Positions 44,676 to 55,978 are shown, counted from the stretch's first letter. The stretch: 64,000 nt of DNA from Chamaesiphon minutus PCC 6605 (GCF_000317145.1 NC_019697.1:3506385-3570384); one strand, 5' to 3'. Made by a program: numbers and translations. Notes: generated by a model not told the origin, from the letters alone.

Positions 44676-46159
44676 CATTCGTGACAAGTTAAGAAAATCA
44701 GAGATTTGTCAAAAGGGTAATAAAAAGATGCCAAACTGTTTCTAGTCAAGAGTTTGAGGGAATAGAGGCCTGATGACCAGCCGCCGAAGAAGTAACCGCG
44801 ACCACGCCAAAAAGAACCACCAACCAGGTGTGGAAGATGAGATCATCGCCGCTCAAGTAGAGGCTTTATTGACACCAGCAATTTTCAATCAAAGTCATTA
44901 CTACCGACAATTAGGGCTGAGAAATCGGCTGTTAAATTTACCCTTGATGATGGCAGCAGTGCTGACGCTACTGTGGCGGAATGTGCCAGGAGTCAGAGAA
45001 CTAAGCCGAATGTTAGGGCGAGAAGGATTTTTGTGGTGTGAGCCAACACAAGTAAGTCAACAGGCGATTGCACAAAGATTTCTGACCTTTCCATCTGAGT
45101 TATTTGAGAGAGTGTTTAAGGAATTACTGCCAGAATTTAGAGTGAAGTGGCACCAGAGAAAACAGCGATTGTTGCCACAAAGCATTGAATTTGCTCAAGC
45201 AAAATTTGAGCGGATTTGGGCATGTGATGGCTCCACATTGGAAGCGATATTCAAGAAATTAGATAGCTTATCTGATGTGCCAATCGGACAACTAGCGGGA
45301 AAAATGGGAGTAGTCATAGATTTGGTGACGAGATTGCCGATTGAAATCTGGTTTAGAGAAAATCCCAAAGCTTCAGATGTTAATTTTGAGAAAGATATCC
45401 TGAATTTAGTAACATCGGGCACTTTATTGCTCTTGGATCGAGGCTTCTATCATTTCCAATTTTGGCAAGAATTAATTAACAGAGATATTCATTTTATTAC
45501 TCGATTAAAAAAAGGTGCATCGCTACAGATAGAACGAGTATTTAGCAATAGTTATAGTATCCGTGACCGAATAGTGCGGATGGGGTCTGGCACCAAAAAG
45601 ACTCCATATATAACTGTAAGATTAGTCGAAATTAAAGTGGGTAAAGTCTGGTATTCTTATCTAACTAGTGTACTCGACCCATTGAATCTTCCTCCCTATG
45701 TAGTCGCCGATTTGTACGGAAGACGGTGGCGAATTGAAGAGGCTTTTAATACTGTTAAACGATTGCTCGGGTTGAGTTATTTATGGACTGGTTCAGTTAA
45801 TGGAATTAAATTACAGATGTGGGGGACTTGGCTGTTTTATGCAGTTCTAGTCGATTTAGGTGATGCTGTAGCTGATGAATTATCTCTCCCATTCGACCGC
45901 ATTTCTTTAGAGATGATTTATCGAGGTCTTTATCACTTTCATGTAGCTCATCATAAAGGTTTAGCTGCCAATCCAGTCACCTATTTTGCTGCCCCAGAGA
46001 ATCAAGATTTAGGTATTGTTAAAACTGTTCGTAAACCTAATGTTAAGTTAATTATTGCACCTTTTCCTGATTCTATGAGTCGAACAGACAATTTTTTCTT
46101 CGACTCATCGCCTCAAGCCCGCTTGACAAGTGCGATCGCTTCTTAACTTGTCACTAATG
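44676..46159 (+). mobile_element. IS4-family insertion sequence, 1484 bp, with 9-bp target duplication
   Basis: Terminal inverted repeats CATTCGTGACAAGTTAAGAA (left) and CATTAGTGACAAGTTAAGAA (complement of the right) match at 19 of 20. CGGCGAACC flanks both sides (44667-44675 and 46160-46168). It is a different element from the one at 403-1670. Confidence 0.94.
44773..46146 (+). CDS. IS4-family transposase (DDE)
   Basis: This is a 457-residue transposase. Acidic residues are Asp152 (WACDGSTLEAI), Asp222 (LLLDRGFYHF) and Glu322. The IS4 signature Y315-x2-R318-x3-E322-x6-K329 (DLYGRRWRIEEAFNTVKRLL) is complete. A GAGG site lies just ahead of the ATG. The gene ends 13 bp before the element end. 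It appears intact. Confidence 0.94.
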   Translation: MTSRRRSNRDHAKKNHQPGVEDEIIAAQVEALLTPAIFNQSHYYRQLGLRNRLLNLPLMMAAVLTLLWRNVPGVRELSRMLGREGFLWCEPTQVSQQAIAQRFLTFPSELFERVFKELLPEFRVKWHQRKQRLLPQSIEFAQAKFERIWACDGSTLEAIFKKLDSLSDVPIGQLAGKMGVVIDLVTRLPIEIWFRENPKASDVNFEKDILNLVTSGTLLLLDRGFYHFQFWQELINRDIHFITRLKKGASLQIERVFSNSYSIRDRIVRMGSGTKKTPYITVRLVEIKVGKVWYSYLTSVLDPLNLPPYVVADLYGRRWRIEEAFNTVKRLLGLSYLWTGSVNGIKLQMWGTWLFYAVLVDLGDAVADELSLPFDRISLEMIYRGLYHFHVAHHKGLAANPVTYFAAPENQDLGIVKTVRKPNVKLIIAPFPDSMSRTDNFFFDSSPQARLTSAIAS

Positions 46160-46667
46160 CGGCGAACCTCATAGCAATATTATGGGTTGGTTGTGGACTT
46201 ATAAAATTACGACTCCAGGTGTGGCACTGGGGGATGCGCCGACAGTACGGCTAGACTCAGATAACGAACCTCAGCCCGATGCAGTATTGTTAATTGAAGA
46301 ACAATGCGGCGGTCGATCGCGTGTAAGTGAAGATGATTACATTGAAGGGGTACCAGAATTAGTTGTAGAAATCGCCGCTAGTAGTGCCGCGATCGATCTG
46401 GGAGATAAAAAACGCGCCTACCGTCGCAATGGCATCCCCGAATATATCGTCTGGCAAGTATTCGATCGGAAAGTTGATTGGTTTTGCTGGCAAGAAGGGG
46501 AATATATCTCTTTACCGATAGATGCCGATGGCACGATTCGCAGTCGCATTTTTCCAGGTTTGTGGCTGGCGGTGGAGGATTTACTCGCCGGAAATATGGT
46601 GCGAGTTTTGGCAGTATTACAGGCAGGTTTGGCAGCAGCAGAGCATAGTGAATTCGTACAGCAGTTG

Positions 46668-47507
46668 TCACAAGTAATCGACTAATTCTGATTCAGGAAC
46701 AGATTTAATCGAATCAATCCAAGACTCGTAATTTTTTCTCTGTTCTGCGACAGATACAATTAAAGGTGGTTCAGCGTAGTCAAAAGTATCTACTCGATCT
46801 ACTTGATTAGGTAGTTTACCTATGGTGAGAATGTGTACGAAGATTCCACCATCATCTATATCCATAGGTAGAGCATAAGCATCACATCTTGCTCCGTTGC
46901 AAAGTGGGCGATAACCATATTTTTCAAGTTCGACTCTGAGAATTGCCAAACACTCAAACCCATTCGTACCATTTGCTTGAATATCTGGAGTAACTACAGA
47001 TGTGAATTTTATATTGTTCGGTTCTAGAATTCTACTCTCATGAATAATTCCTTCCACGATCGAACCATTATGATGCTGTATTTTTAGTTCATAACTGCAC
47101 AAAAATAGAGAACCATAATAATTCCATTGCTCTTCGACAGAGGCGATCGAATCTGGTTCTGCATAGTCAAATATACCTACCTGAAGATCTTTCCAATCGA
47201 CCTCAGAGCCTAAACTCATAATCTGTGCGCTTAAACCACTGCCCATGTCTCTATGCATTCCAGATAGATATACATCAAGCCTAGCTCCAGCGCATAATGG
47301 TTTACAACCATGTTTTGCAAGTTCTAATCTCAGTTGAGTTAAGCATTCAAATACATCTGTGGCTGTAAAGGATAATTTTTCAGTAATAGGCGATGTAAAT
47401 TCCAGAATCCAGTCTGGCCAGGAAGGACTAAAATATTCCACATGTGCATTAATAATAGAGCCTCGATCATCTTGAATTTTTAACTGTACTAAAGTCTTAT
47501 CTTTCAT
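46668..47507 (-). CDS. Unrecognised protein with an internally duplicated domain
   Basis: The 279-residue soluble protein consists of two related halves of about 135 residues. Matching phrases are FECLTQLRLELAKHGCKPLC with FECLAILRVELEKYGYRPLC, then GARLDVY with GARCDAY, and FDYAEPDSIASVEEQWNYY with FDYAEPPLIVSVAEQRKNY. The cysteine in PLC is conserved in both. No known family is recognised. Its 3' end overlaps the Uma2 pseudogene by 18 bp on the opposite strand. It lies in an accessory block with an antitoxin gene and a small acidic protein, so an immunity or defence role is conceivable but unproven. Confidence 0.75.
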   Translation of the reverse strand: MKDKTLVQLKIQDDRGSIINAHVEYFSPSWPDWILEFTSPITEKLSFTATDVFECLTQLRLELAKHGCKPLCAGARLDVYLSGMHRDMGSGLSAQIMSLGSEVDWKDLQVGIFDYAEPDSIASVEEQWNYYGSLFLCSYELKIQHHNGSIVEGIIHESRILEPNNIKFTSVVTPDIQANGTNGFECLAILRVELEKYGYRPLCNGARCDAYALPMDIDDGGIFVHILTIGKLPNQVDRVDTFDYAEPPLIVSVAEQRKNYESWIDSIKSVPESELVDYL

Positions 47508-47540
47508 GTGGTTATAATTTCCTTTTAGTAAGGATAATTT

Positions 47541-47816
47541 TCAGCTATCGTTGGCGATAGCCTCTCCTGGGAGAATCGAGCGCATTTTTAGTAACTCTAC
47601 CGCAGTTACAAACCCTGTAGTCTCAACCATGGCTTGTTTTAACTGTGTTGTAGCGAGCGCGTCTTCAAAAGTTTCTAGTTTGGTTAAGTTTTCATAATTA
47701 ACGATCGTCGCCACAGGTTTGACATGACTTTCGGTTGTAATTTGCTCTTGCTGATGGGCACAATCGAGCGAGTCAAAAAAGTCTTGATGTCCATCCGTAC
47801 AGTTGACTGGTAGCAT
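47541..47816 (-). CDS. Small hypothetical protein, possibly antitoxin-like
   Basis: The 91-residue acidic protein (from the ATG at 47816; a GTG at 47831 adds five residues) has a C-terminal part VATIVNYENLTKLETFEDALATT that loosely resembles prevent-host-death-type antitoxins. The match is weak. It lies 33 bp upstream of the duplicated-domain gene on the same strand and downstream of the truncated antitoxin gene, so the three may have formed an operon. Confidence 0.5.
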   Translation of the reverse strand: MLPVNCTDGHQDFFDSLDCAHQQEQITTESHVKPVATIVNYENLTKLETFEDALATTQLKQAMVETTGFVTAVELLKMRSILPGEAIANDS

Positions 47817-47917
47817 AATACTAATTCTCACAAAAGCACAAAGATTACATATCTATTATGTCTGCGAGGATGGATTATTGACAATCTAATCGGTAATTGC
47901 GGCTTGTTGCCATTCTA

Positions 47918-49213
47918 GTACAGAGCGGCGTAAATAGACCTATGATTGAAAGCAGCTCATCAAAATGAGAGGAACACAGAGGATGCCAAGATTATCCGCT
48001 GCCCTAATTACACTCAATGAAGTAGAACAAGCCGAACTACAACAACTACTCAAGCGCAAGAAAACGCCACAACAAATCGCACTCCGAGCCAAAATCATCG
48101 TCTTGGCAGCCCAAGGGAAAAGTCACGGTGAGATTGCTGAGACATTAGAAATTAGCAAGGATATGAGTAGATTATGGCGAAACAGATGGTTGGAGTTGAA
48201 GGATCGACAACTGCCAGCCATCGAGCGGCTGATGGATGCCGTGCGACCAGGTGCGCCAGCCACCTTCACCCTCGAACAAATCACACAACTATACGCCATC
48301 GCATGTGCCCCGCCCGAACAGTACGGCCGTCCCATCAGTCAGTGGACGAGCAGAGAATTAGCCGCCGAACTGATAAAACAGGGCATCGTCGCATCGATTA
48401 GCCAGCGACATGTGGGCAGACTCCTAGCTGAAGCCGAACTCAAACCCCACCAGAGTAGTTACTGGTTGCATCCCCCCCCGACCCAGAATTGGGGCACAAA
48501 GTTGAACACATCTGTCGTGTCTACGAACAAGCACCCCAACGTGCGCTGACAGGAGAAGTCACCCTCAGCCTGGACGAAATGACTGGGATTCAAGCACTGG
48601 AGAGAACTATGCCAAATATTCCGATGAAACCAGGACAGTGCGAACGTGTAGAGTTTGAATATACTCGACACGGAACTCAATCATTAATTGCCAGTTTCGA
48701 TGTGGCAACTGGTCGAATTGCGTTGGCCAGTGTGGGCGCAACTCGAACCGAAGCTGATTTCGCCGAGCATGTCACCCGTTCCTTAGCACAATATCCCACT
48801 GCCGCAAAATACCATTTGGTCATGGATTGTCTCAATACCCATCAATCCGAGACGCTGGTTAGGCTGGTGGCCGGATTAGAGACAACTCCACAGGAGCTGG
48901 GTGTTAAAGGTCAGTCGGGGATTTTGAAGTCAATGGAGACGCGAGCGCAATTTTTAGCCGACCCAAACCATCGGCTAGTGATTCATTACACGCCCAAACA
49001 TTGTTCTTGGATGAATCAGATTGAGATCTGGTTTGGGATTCTAGTACGGAAATTGTTACGACGCGGTAGCTTTACCAGTACAAATCACTTGAAAGCCCGG
49101 ATCCATGAGTTTGTGGACTACTTTAACATTACGATGGCCAAACCCTTCAAATGGACTTACAAGGGTAAACCTCTAACCTCTTAGATACTTGGTTTATTTC
49201 CGCCGCTCTATAC
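47918..49213 (+). mobile_element. IS630-family insertion sequence, 1296 bp, at a TA target
   Basis: The left end GTACAGAGCGGCGTAAATAG and the complement of the right end GTATAGAGCGGCGGAAATAA are terminal inverted repeats, with about 20 of 23 matching over the full ends. TA flanks both sides (47916-47917 and 49214-49215), as expected for the IS630/Tc1 group. The transposase lies on the plus strand. Confidence 0.9.
47965..49184 (+). CDS. IS630-family transposase in two frames joined at a C8 run
   Basis: The first frame (to a stop at 48549) holds the helix-turn-helix part ([21 protein letters not shown] and onward). The second frame (open from before 48489 to 49184) holds the DDE part: [26 protein letters not shown] and [20 protein letters not shown]. 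They join at eight Cs (48472-48479). A -1 slip there gives [20 protein letters not shown], the normal family sequence. It is either programmed frameshifting or a one-base loss. A start at the inner ATG 47983 (MPRLSAAL) is equally likely. Confidence 0.85.
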
Positions 49214-49399
49214 TAGATCCTCTGCTGACGATCGTTCGTCCAAAACCAAGCAAGCGGAGAGTATTTCTCGTTGTTGCTGTTTTTTGTGCCAATCCCAGAG
49301 CAATGATTCAATTAGTTGGCTCCGGTTGTCCACTCTTTCATCGATATAGCGCACCAGTTCATTGGGCAAGGAAATAGATATTTTCACGATCTTTTTCAA
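49208..49399 (-). pseudogene. Ribbon-helix-helix antitoxin gene truncated by the IS630 element
   Basis: The 63-residue frame begins KKIVKISISLPNELVRYIDERVDNRSQLIESLL, a CopG/MazE-type ribbon-helix-helix DNA-binding antitoxin. Its last codon and stop lie in the IS630 end. Removing the element and one TA restores EDLEWQQAAITD and a stop at 47886-47888, the usual C-terminus of this family, for a 71-residue protein. The change removes the toxin-binding tail. No toxin gene of the usual MazF type follows. The start is probably a TTG at 49399. Confidence 0.8.
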
Positions 49400-49526
49400 T
49401 GGTGTTGCGGATAGTACTAAGCATAAGCCAGATTATGAGCTGTGTAGCACGAGGCAATTGGCAGTGATTGGTCTACAATGATTTAGTCGAACGGCTTGCC
49501 GTCTGCGATAGTAATCGAGTAAGTAG

Positions 49527-51203
<1,677 letters not shown>

Positions 51204-51479
51204 ATGCTGTCGATCGCGATCGATTTAGTAAATCTATAAGACTCAGTTTGCGGCTGTGTTAACCCCCTTATAAAGTATCCATTACCTACAGATTTTGGAA
51301 GAGTGCTTAGTTTTAAGTTACTGGTGCTGGAGAACCCAGATCTGGGGGGAGAACGTCTTGATGCGCTAAACCGTCGGGAAACCCGACAAACTCGCACGCA
51401 AACCACAGATTTGATTTGGTGGGGAGAATTCACCGCACAATCTTAGTTAAATGTAATCAAGGGGATATTTAGTAAAGAG

Positions 51480-53252
51480 ATGGCATTAATCGTCCAAAAA
51501 TATGGGGGAACATCAGTTGGTGACCCAGAGCGGATTCAAGCAGTCGCTCGGCGAGTGGTAGATACAGTCAACGCTGGCAACGATCTAGTCGTCGTCGTTT
51601 CGGCGATGGGCAAAACCACCGATGGCTTAGTCAAACTAGCACATGAGTTATCCAGCCAACCGTCCCGCCGCGAGATGGATATGCTGCTAGCCACAGGCGA
51701 ACAAGTGACGATCGCATTATTGAGTATTGCCATCCAAGAATTGGGACAACCCGCAATCTCCCTCACTGGCGCGCAAGTAGGGATCGAAACCGAAGCCGAG
51801 CATACCCGCGCGCGGATTTTGGAGATCGCACCCGATCGCGTCAAACGGCACCTCCAAGAGGGTAAAGTCGTCGTCGTGGCTGGATTTCAGGGCGTTAGTG
51901 CTACAGGCGATCGCGATATTACCACGTTGGGTAGAGGCGGTTCGGATACATCCGCCGTTGCCCTCGCTGCTGCCCTCAAAGCTAGTGCTTGTGAGATTTA
52001 TACTGATGTTCCCGGCATTTTGACGACCGACCCCCGCATCGTTCCAGAAGCCAAATTACTGACCGAAATTACCGCCGATGAAATGCTCGAACTCGCCAGC
52101 TTAGGCGCGAAAGTATTGCACCCCCGCGCGGTAGAAATTGCCAAAAATTATGGCGTCCCGTTAGTAGTACGATCTAGTTGGACTGACGACCCTGGCACCT
52201 GGGTAATCTCGCCAGTACCTGCGCCCCGTCCCCTTACGGGTTTGGAAATCGCGCGAGCTGTCGATGCCGTCGGATTTACCACCGACCAAGCTAGGATCGC
52301 GTTATTGCAAGTACCCGATCGCGCGGGGATTGCCGGACAATTATTTGGCGCACTCGCTCGCGAACAAGTAGATGTCGATCTGATCGTCCAATCGATCCAC
52401 GAAGGTAACACCAATGACATCGCCTTTACCGTCCACAAACAAGCAATCGGACGCGCCCAGGCGGTCGCTGAAGCCATCTCGCCTGTGCTTCATGACAACT
52501 TTATCCCCAGCCACGATGGCATCCTCGTAGCGGACGATATTGCCAAGGTCAGCATCTCCGGCGCGGGGATGATCGGTAGACCTGGAGTAGCCGCCCAAAT
52601 GTTTAGAATCCTCGCCGATGCGGGCATTAATATCCAAATGATTTCGACTTCCGAAATCAAAGTCAGTTGTACGATCGCCTCGGAAGATTGCGATCGAGCC
52701 ATTGCCGCACTCTGTCAGCACTTTGAGATTTCCACCTCTGCCAATGAAAGTCAGATCCCACCAGTTGCCGCCCCCTCAGTACGCGGCGTCGCCCTCGATC
52801 GCGATCGTGCGAGATTAGCTATACTGCAAGTACCGGATCGTCCCGGTATGGCAGCAGAGTTATTTGGCATCTTGGCCGCAAATAATATCAGCCTAGATGC
52901 GATCATCCAATCCCAACGCACCCGCATTATCGAAGGTGTCGCCACGCGAGATATTGCCTGCACCGTCGCCCAAAACGATGCCGCCGATGCCAAACGCGTC
53001 CTCGAAGCTTCCGCTACCCGATTGGGGTGTGGATCTGTCGTCGTCGATGAATCGATCGCTAAAGTCAGTATCGTCGGCGCGGGCATGGTTAGCAATCCTG
53101 GCGTCGCCGCCAAAATGTTCGATGCCCTCGCCGCAGCCGGAATTAATATTCAAATGATTTCCACATCTGAAATTAAAATTAGCTGCGTTGTCGCTCGATC
53201 TCAAGGCATCGACGCGCTTAAGACCGTTCATCGGGCGTTTGGGTTGGGATAG
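51480..53252 (+). CDS. lysC: Aspartate kinase with duplicated regulatory ACT region
   Basis: LysC phosphorylates aspartate, the first step to lysine, threonine and methionine. Catalytic residues are in KYGGTSVGD at the N-terminus and [16 protein letters not shown] near residue 160. After about residue 265 come four ACT domains arranged as two similar pairs. [16 protein letters not shown] and [17 protein letters not shown] open the pairs, and [14 protein letters not shown] and [14 protein letters not shown] open their second members. Each pair ends in [12 protein letters not shown]. The 590-residue, four-ACT layout is known from cyanobacterial aspartate kinases. Feedback by lysine and threonine is expected from the family. 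Confidence 0.96.
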   Translation: MALIVQKYGGTSVGDPERIQAVARRVVDTVNAGNDLVVVVSAMGKTTDGLVKLAHELSSQPSRREMDMLLATGEQVTIALLSIAIQELGQPAISLTGAQVGIETEAEHTRARILEIAPDRVKRHLQEGKVVVVAGFQGVSATGDRDITTLGRGGSDTSAVALAAALKASACEIYTDVPGILTTDPRIVPEAKLLTEITADEMLELASLGAKVLHPRAVEIAKNYGVPLVVRSSWTDDPGTWVISPVPAPRPLTGLEIARAVDAVGFTTDQARIALLQVPDRAGIAGQLFGALAREQVDVDLIVQSIHEGNTNDIAFTVHKQAIGRAQAVAEAISPVLHDNFIPSHDGILVADDIAKVSISGAGMIGRPGVAAQMFRILADAGINIQMISTSEIKVSCTIASEDCDRAIAALCQHFEISTSANESQIPPVAAPSVRGVALDRDRARLAILQVPDRPGMAAELFGILAANNISLDAIIQSQRTRIIEGVATRDIACTVAQNDAADAKRVLEASATRLGCGSVVVDESIAKVSIVGAGMVSNPGVAAKMFDALAAAGINIQMISTSEIKISCVVARSQGIDALKTVHRAFGLG

Positions 53253-53321
53253 GCTTTAAGCTTTGGGCTTCAAGCTCTAGAATTGAAGACGCTTGCGTCT
53301 TGCTAATTATTTCGCGATCGT

Positions 53322-53503
53322 CCTAGTACCTAACACCTGATACCTAAAGCCTAATACCTAATACCTAATACCTAATACCTAATACCTAATACCTAATACC
53401 TAAAGCCTAAAGCCTAAAGCCTAATACCTAATACCTAATACCTAAAGCCTAATACCTAATACCTAATACCTAATACCTAATACCTAAAGCCTAATACCTA
53501 ATT
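53322..53503. repeat. STRR array of 26 heptamers, CCTAATA/CCTAAAG
   Basis: Twenty-six uninterrupted 7-bp units run for 182 bp in perfect phase. CCTAATA dominates, and CCTAAAG occurs singly or as a triplet (53399-53419). The array ends 12 bp before the GTG of rimI, so it occupies the gene's leader. Confidence 0.96.
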
Positions 53504-53515
53504 CAGCAATACTAA

Positions 53516-54016
53516 GTGGGTTTAGATGTAACTATTAACTCAATATCGGTCGCAGAGATCGACTCGATCGTTATCCTCGATCGCTTATGCTTTGGAGGAT
53601 TATGGTCGATCGATAGTTATCGGCGCGAATTGACCAATGAAAATAGCCATTTTATCGGCGTATCGATCGATAAAAGCTTAGCACCAGACACATCCGGAAT
53701 CGTCGGTTTCGGATGCTTCTGGGCGATTTTAGATGAAGCTCATATCACCTTACTGGGCATCCATCCCCAGTATCAACGCCAAGGACTGGGACAAATGCTC
53801 CTGAGTGCCTTAATCGACAAAGCTCGATCGATCCAGATGGCGCGCGCGACGCTAGAAGTCCGCAATTCCAATCATGGAGCCATTCACCTCTACGAAAAAA
53901 ACGGCTTCCAAACAGTCGGACGCCGTAAGAAATACTACCAAGATACTGGCGAAGACGGCATCATCATGTGGCGCGGCGGTTTACAAGACCCTAATTTTAG
54001 GCACATTGTTGTTTGA
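53516..54016 (+). CDS. rimI: Ribosomal-protein-alanine N-acetyltransferase (RimI-like)
   Basis: The 166-residue GNAT enzyme has the acetyl-CoA site QRQGLGQMLLSALI (about residues 87-100), then LEVRNSNHGAIHLYEKNGF. It ends with the RimI hallmark GRRKKYYQDTGEDGIIMWRGG. It acetylates N-terminal alanine of a ribosomal protein, bS18 in E. coli. The start is a GTG at 53516, directly behind the heptamer array. No purine-rich ribosome site is seen, which makes the start somewhat uncertain. Confidence 0.9.
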   Translation: MGLDVTINSISVAEIDSIVILDRLCFGGLWSIDSYRRELTNENSHFIGVSIDKSLAPDTSGIVGFGCFWAILDEAHITLLGIHPQYQRQGLGQMLLSALIDKARSIQMARATLEVRNSNHGAIHLYEKNGFQTVGRRKKYYQDTGEDGIIMWRGGLQDPNFRHIVV

Positions 54017-54090
54017 GGGAGGTAAAGGGGTGGATGGGTGGATGGGTGATAGGGATGTGAGAAGAACGTTAATCTCCAATCCCCAATCCC

Positions 54091-54981
54091 TCAAAGCGGC
54101 TGTTCCAAACGCGGTTCTTCGGGCAAAGGAATAAATTCGGTTTCCCCTGGGACTCGAGCGAATTTGGCTTGTTGCCAATCTTGCTTGGCTTGCTCGATTC
54201 GTTCGGGACGACTAGAGACAAAATTCCACCACTTAATGCGAGAGCCGACGGGTTCGCCGCCGATAACCATACACCGAGCTGCCTTTTCGGCAGAAATAGT
54301 CACCGCCGATCCTGGCTTGAGCATAGCTAAGCGATGCTGTTCGATGGGCGTACCATCGATTTGGAGTCCTGGGGTCACGGTATAGATAGCTTGCTCTGAA
54401 TAGTTGCTTGGTAACGTAAATTTCGCTCCCGAGGCAAGTTGCACATCGAGATAGATCGTTGGCGAAAATGTCTGCACGGGGGAAGTCCGCTCCAATGCCG
54501 TGCCAGCAATCAGTGTAAATGATACTCCCTCAGTCTCCCATCTGGGTAAATCGCTGGCGGGATAGTGCTCGAACGAGGGTTCGGTTTCTTCAGATTCGGC
54601 GGGCAACGCGAGCCAAGTTTGAATCCCATGGAGCGTCGCTTCTTGGCTCCGCAGGTCATCTGGCGTCCGCTCTGAGTGAACGATACCGCGTCCGGCTGTC
54701 ATCCAGTTGACCGCACCCGGACGAATTTCGCGAACGCTACCGAGGCTATCGCGATGCATTAAGGCACCCTCGAATAGATAAGTAACTGTCGCCAAATTAA
54801 TATGCGGATGCGGTCGCACATCGACAGCTTTACCTGGTGGAAATACGGCTGGGCCGAGATGGTCGAAAAAGATAAATGGGCCGACCATCGTCAGTGTTTC
54901 GGCAGGCAATAAGCGACGGGCTTGAAATCCGCCCAAGTCTTGAATGTGAGGTTCGATAAGATGCTCGAAGAGATCGGCCAT
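54091..54981 (-). CDS. Pirin-family cupin protein
   Basis: The 296-residue bicupin carries the pirin N-terminal iron-site region (FIFFDHLGPAVF, RPHPHINLATVTYLFEG, GRGIVHSE) and a second cupin half ending with GGEPVGSRIKWWNFVSSRPER. Bacterial pirins include quercetinase-like enzymes. The frame opens at 55017, but the ATG at 54981 (MADLFEHLIEPH) is closer to the family start. It converges with rimI. Confidence 0.92.
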   Translation of the reverse strand: MADLFEHLIEPHIQDLGGFQARRLLPAETLTMVGPFIFFDHLGPAVFPPGKAVDVRPHPHINLATVTYLFEGALMHRDSLGSVREIRPGAVNWMTAGRGIVHSERTPDDLRSQEATLHGIQTWLALPAESEETEPSFEHYPASDLPRWETEGVSFTLIAGTALERTSPVQTFSPTIYLDVQLASGAKFTLPSNYSEQAIYTVTPGLQIDGTPIEQHRLAMLKPGSAVTISAEKAARCMVIGGEPVGSRIKWWNFVSSRPERIEQAKQDWQQAKFARVPGETEFIPLPEEPRLEQPL

Positions 54982-55230
54982 AATTGCTGTGGAGAGATCG
55001 AGACAAATATATTTCATTATCGATCGAATCTCGAACTCGATCGCTTGTCACACTAAATTTAGCCAACAATGATGACAGATGGTTCGATTCTCGTTCCGAG
55101 AGGCTACGCCAACGACTCTGAGTACAGCAAGGTTTTCCTAGTCCGCAATCCACAATCCAGTAGGATTTTTGTCCAGTTTTGTCTTACCCAGCCGTGAATA
55201 TATCGATCGTAGTCTATTGACAATCATTGT

Positions 55231-55518
55231 ATGAGTATCGGTTTGACAGTTCTGCTAGCGATCGTCGGCGTGGTATTGCTATATTGTGCCCTAGAGCATT
55301 TTTCCAAGAAATCTCGTGCCGACCAAATTTTTGAAGAGTGGCAGCGCAAAGGTACTGTCGATCCCGATACGCGTCGCCGTGCGATCGTTATTGCCGGACA
55401 CGACATGGGGCGGATCGAACGTTTGCTCGACAGCGCGCGTCGCAGCAATCCCGATCGATCCGAGCAATGGTACTGGGAGAAAATCTTGTACGACATGGAA
55501 CGCGATCGTGGTGTGTAA
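55231..55518 (+). CDS. Small membrane-anchored hypothetical protein
   Basis: The 95-residue protein has one N-terminal membrane helix (about residues 3-22, IGLTVLLAIVGVVLLYCALE) and a charged helical cytoplasmic tail (SRADQIFEEWQRKGTVDPDTRRRAIVIAG). The even composition and proper start make it credible. The family is unknown. Confidence 0.7.
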   Translation: MSIGLTVLLAIVGVVLLYCALEHFSKKSRADQIFEEWQRKGTVDPDTRRRAIVIAGHDMGRIERLLDSARRSNPDRSEQWYWEKILYDMERDRGV

Positions 55519-55561
55519 GTGAGTTATTGGCAGCTAAGTCATTGGCACCTTTAACTATTCA

Positions 55562-55978
55562 CTATTTACTAAACTTTAGTAATTCTTCTAATGCGGCTAA
55601 AAGCTTGACTTCTACTAGCAAAATCTCTTTATCTGTATTTAGCTGCATCAACCAACTTACGTTAATAGTAAAGTAATTAGTCTTTACTTTGCCTTGGACG
55701 TGATACTGAGTCAGCTCGCTATCTTTTAGTAGCATTGCGCCAGACTCCGGGCAAAAGGTCATCCCTTTGGCTTCTGTCGCTAAATACTTAGCGATCGCCT
55801 CTCTACCCTCGATCGGATTTTCAAATGGCGGCTCTAATCTACCGCTCTGGGCAAATAATTCGGCGGTGGCTGCGAACTCACCACTGTTCAAGCCACTAAA
55901 GTATGCAGCAATGGTCGGCTCTTCAATTCCATCGATATCGATTAATAATCCCGAACTGGAGGTAGGAGTTATGCTCAC
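55562..55978 (-). CDS. OCP C-terminal-domain homologue (CTDH), carotenoid-binding NTF2-like protein
   Basis: The 138-residue NTF2-fold protein closely follows the C-terminal domain of the orange carotenoid protein. Parallels are AYFSGLNSGEFAATAELFAQ, LEPPFENPIEGREAI, VQGKVKTNYFTINVSW and the end VKLLAALEELLKFSK. The keto-carotenoid hydrogen-bonding residues of OCP are retained as Tyr26 and Trp109, while the OCP Trp277 site is Tyr here. Cys76 (TFCPESG) may support dimer formation as described for CTDHs. CTDHs bind ketocarotenoid and hand it to helical carotenoid proteins. It is divergent from such a gene 222 bp away. The start is a GTG at 55978. Confidence 0.9.
   Translation of the reverse strand: MSITPTSSSGLLIDIDGIEEPTIAAYFSGLNSGEFAATAELFAQSGRLEPPFENPIEGREAIAKYLATEAKGMTFCPESGAMLLKDSELTQYHVQGKVKTNYFTINVSWLMQLNTDKEILLVEVKLLAALEELLKFSK

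Larger units (their letters stand above)
44503..46685 (+). pseudogene. Uma2-family gene split by an IS4-family element
   Basis: The 5' part (44503-44675) encodes the Uma2 N-terminus with LTRYEFERRYATM and AELIEGVVYMAAALRFRSHGEP. The 3' part (from 46169) resumes with HSNIMGWLWTYK and carries the catalytic QPDAVLLIEE, LVVEIAASSAA and NGIPEYIVWQVFD. Removing 44676-46159 and one copy of CGGCGAACC rejoins both parts in frame as a 229-residue protein of normal Uma2 length. It is otherwise undamaged, so the interruption is recent. Confidence 0.92.

Noticed and set aside
53322-53503. Possible CRISPR array
   Set aside because: The units are 7 bp and contiguous with no spacers; this is a short tandem repeat.
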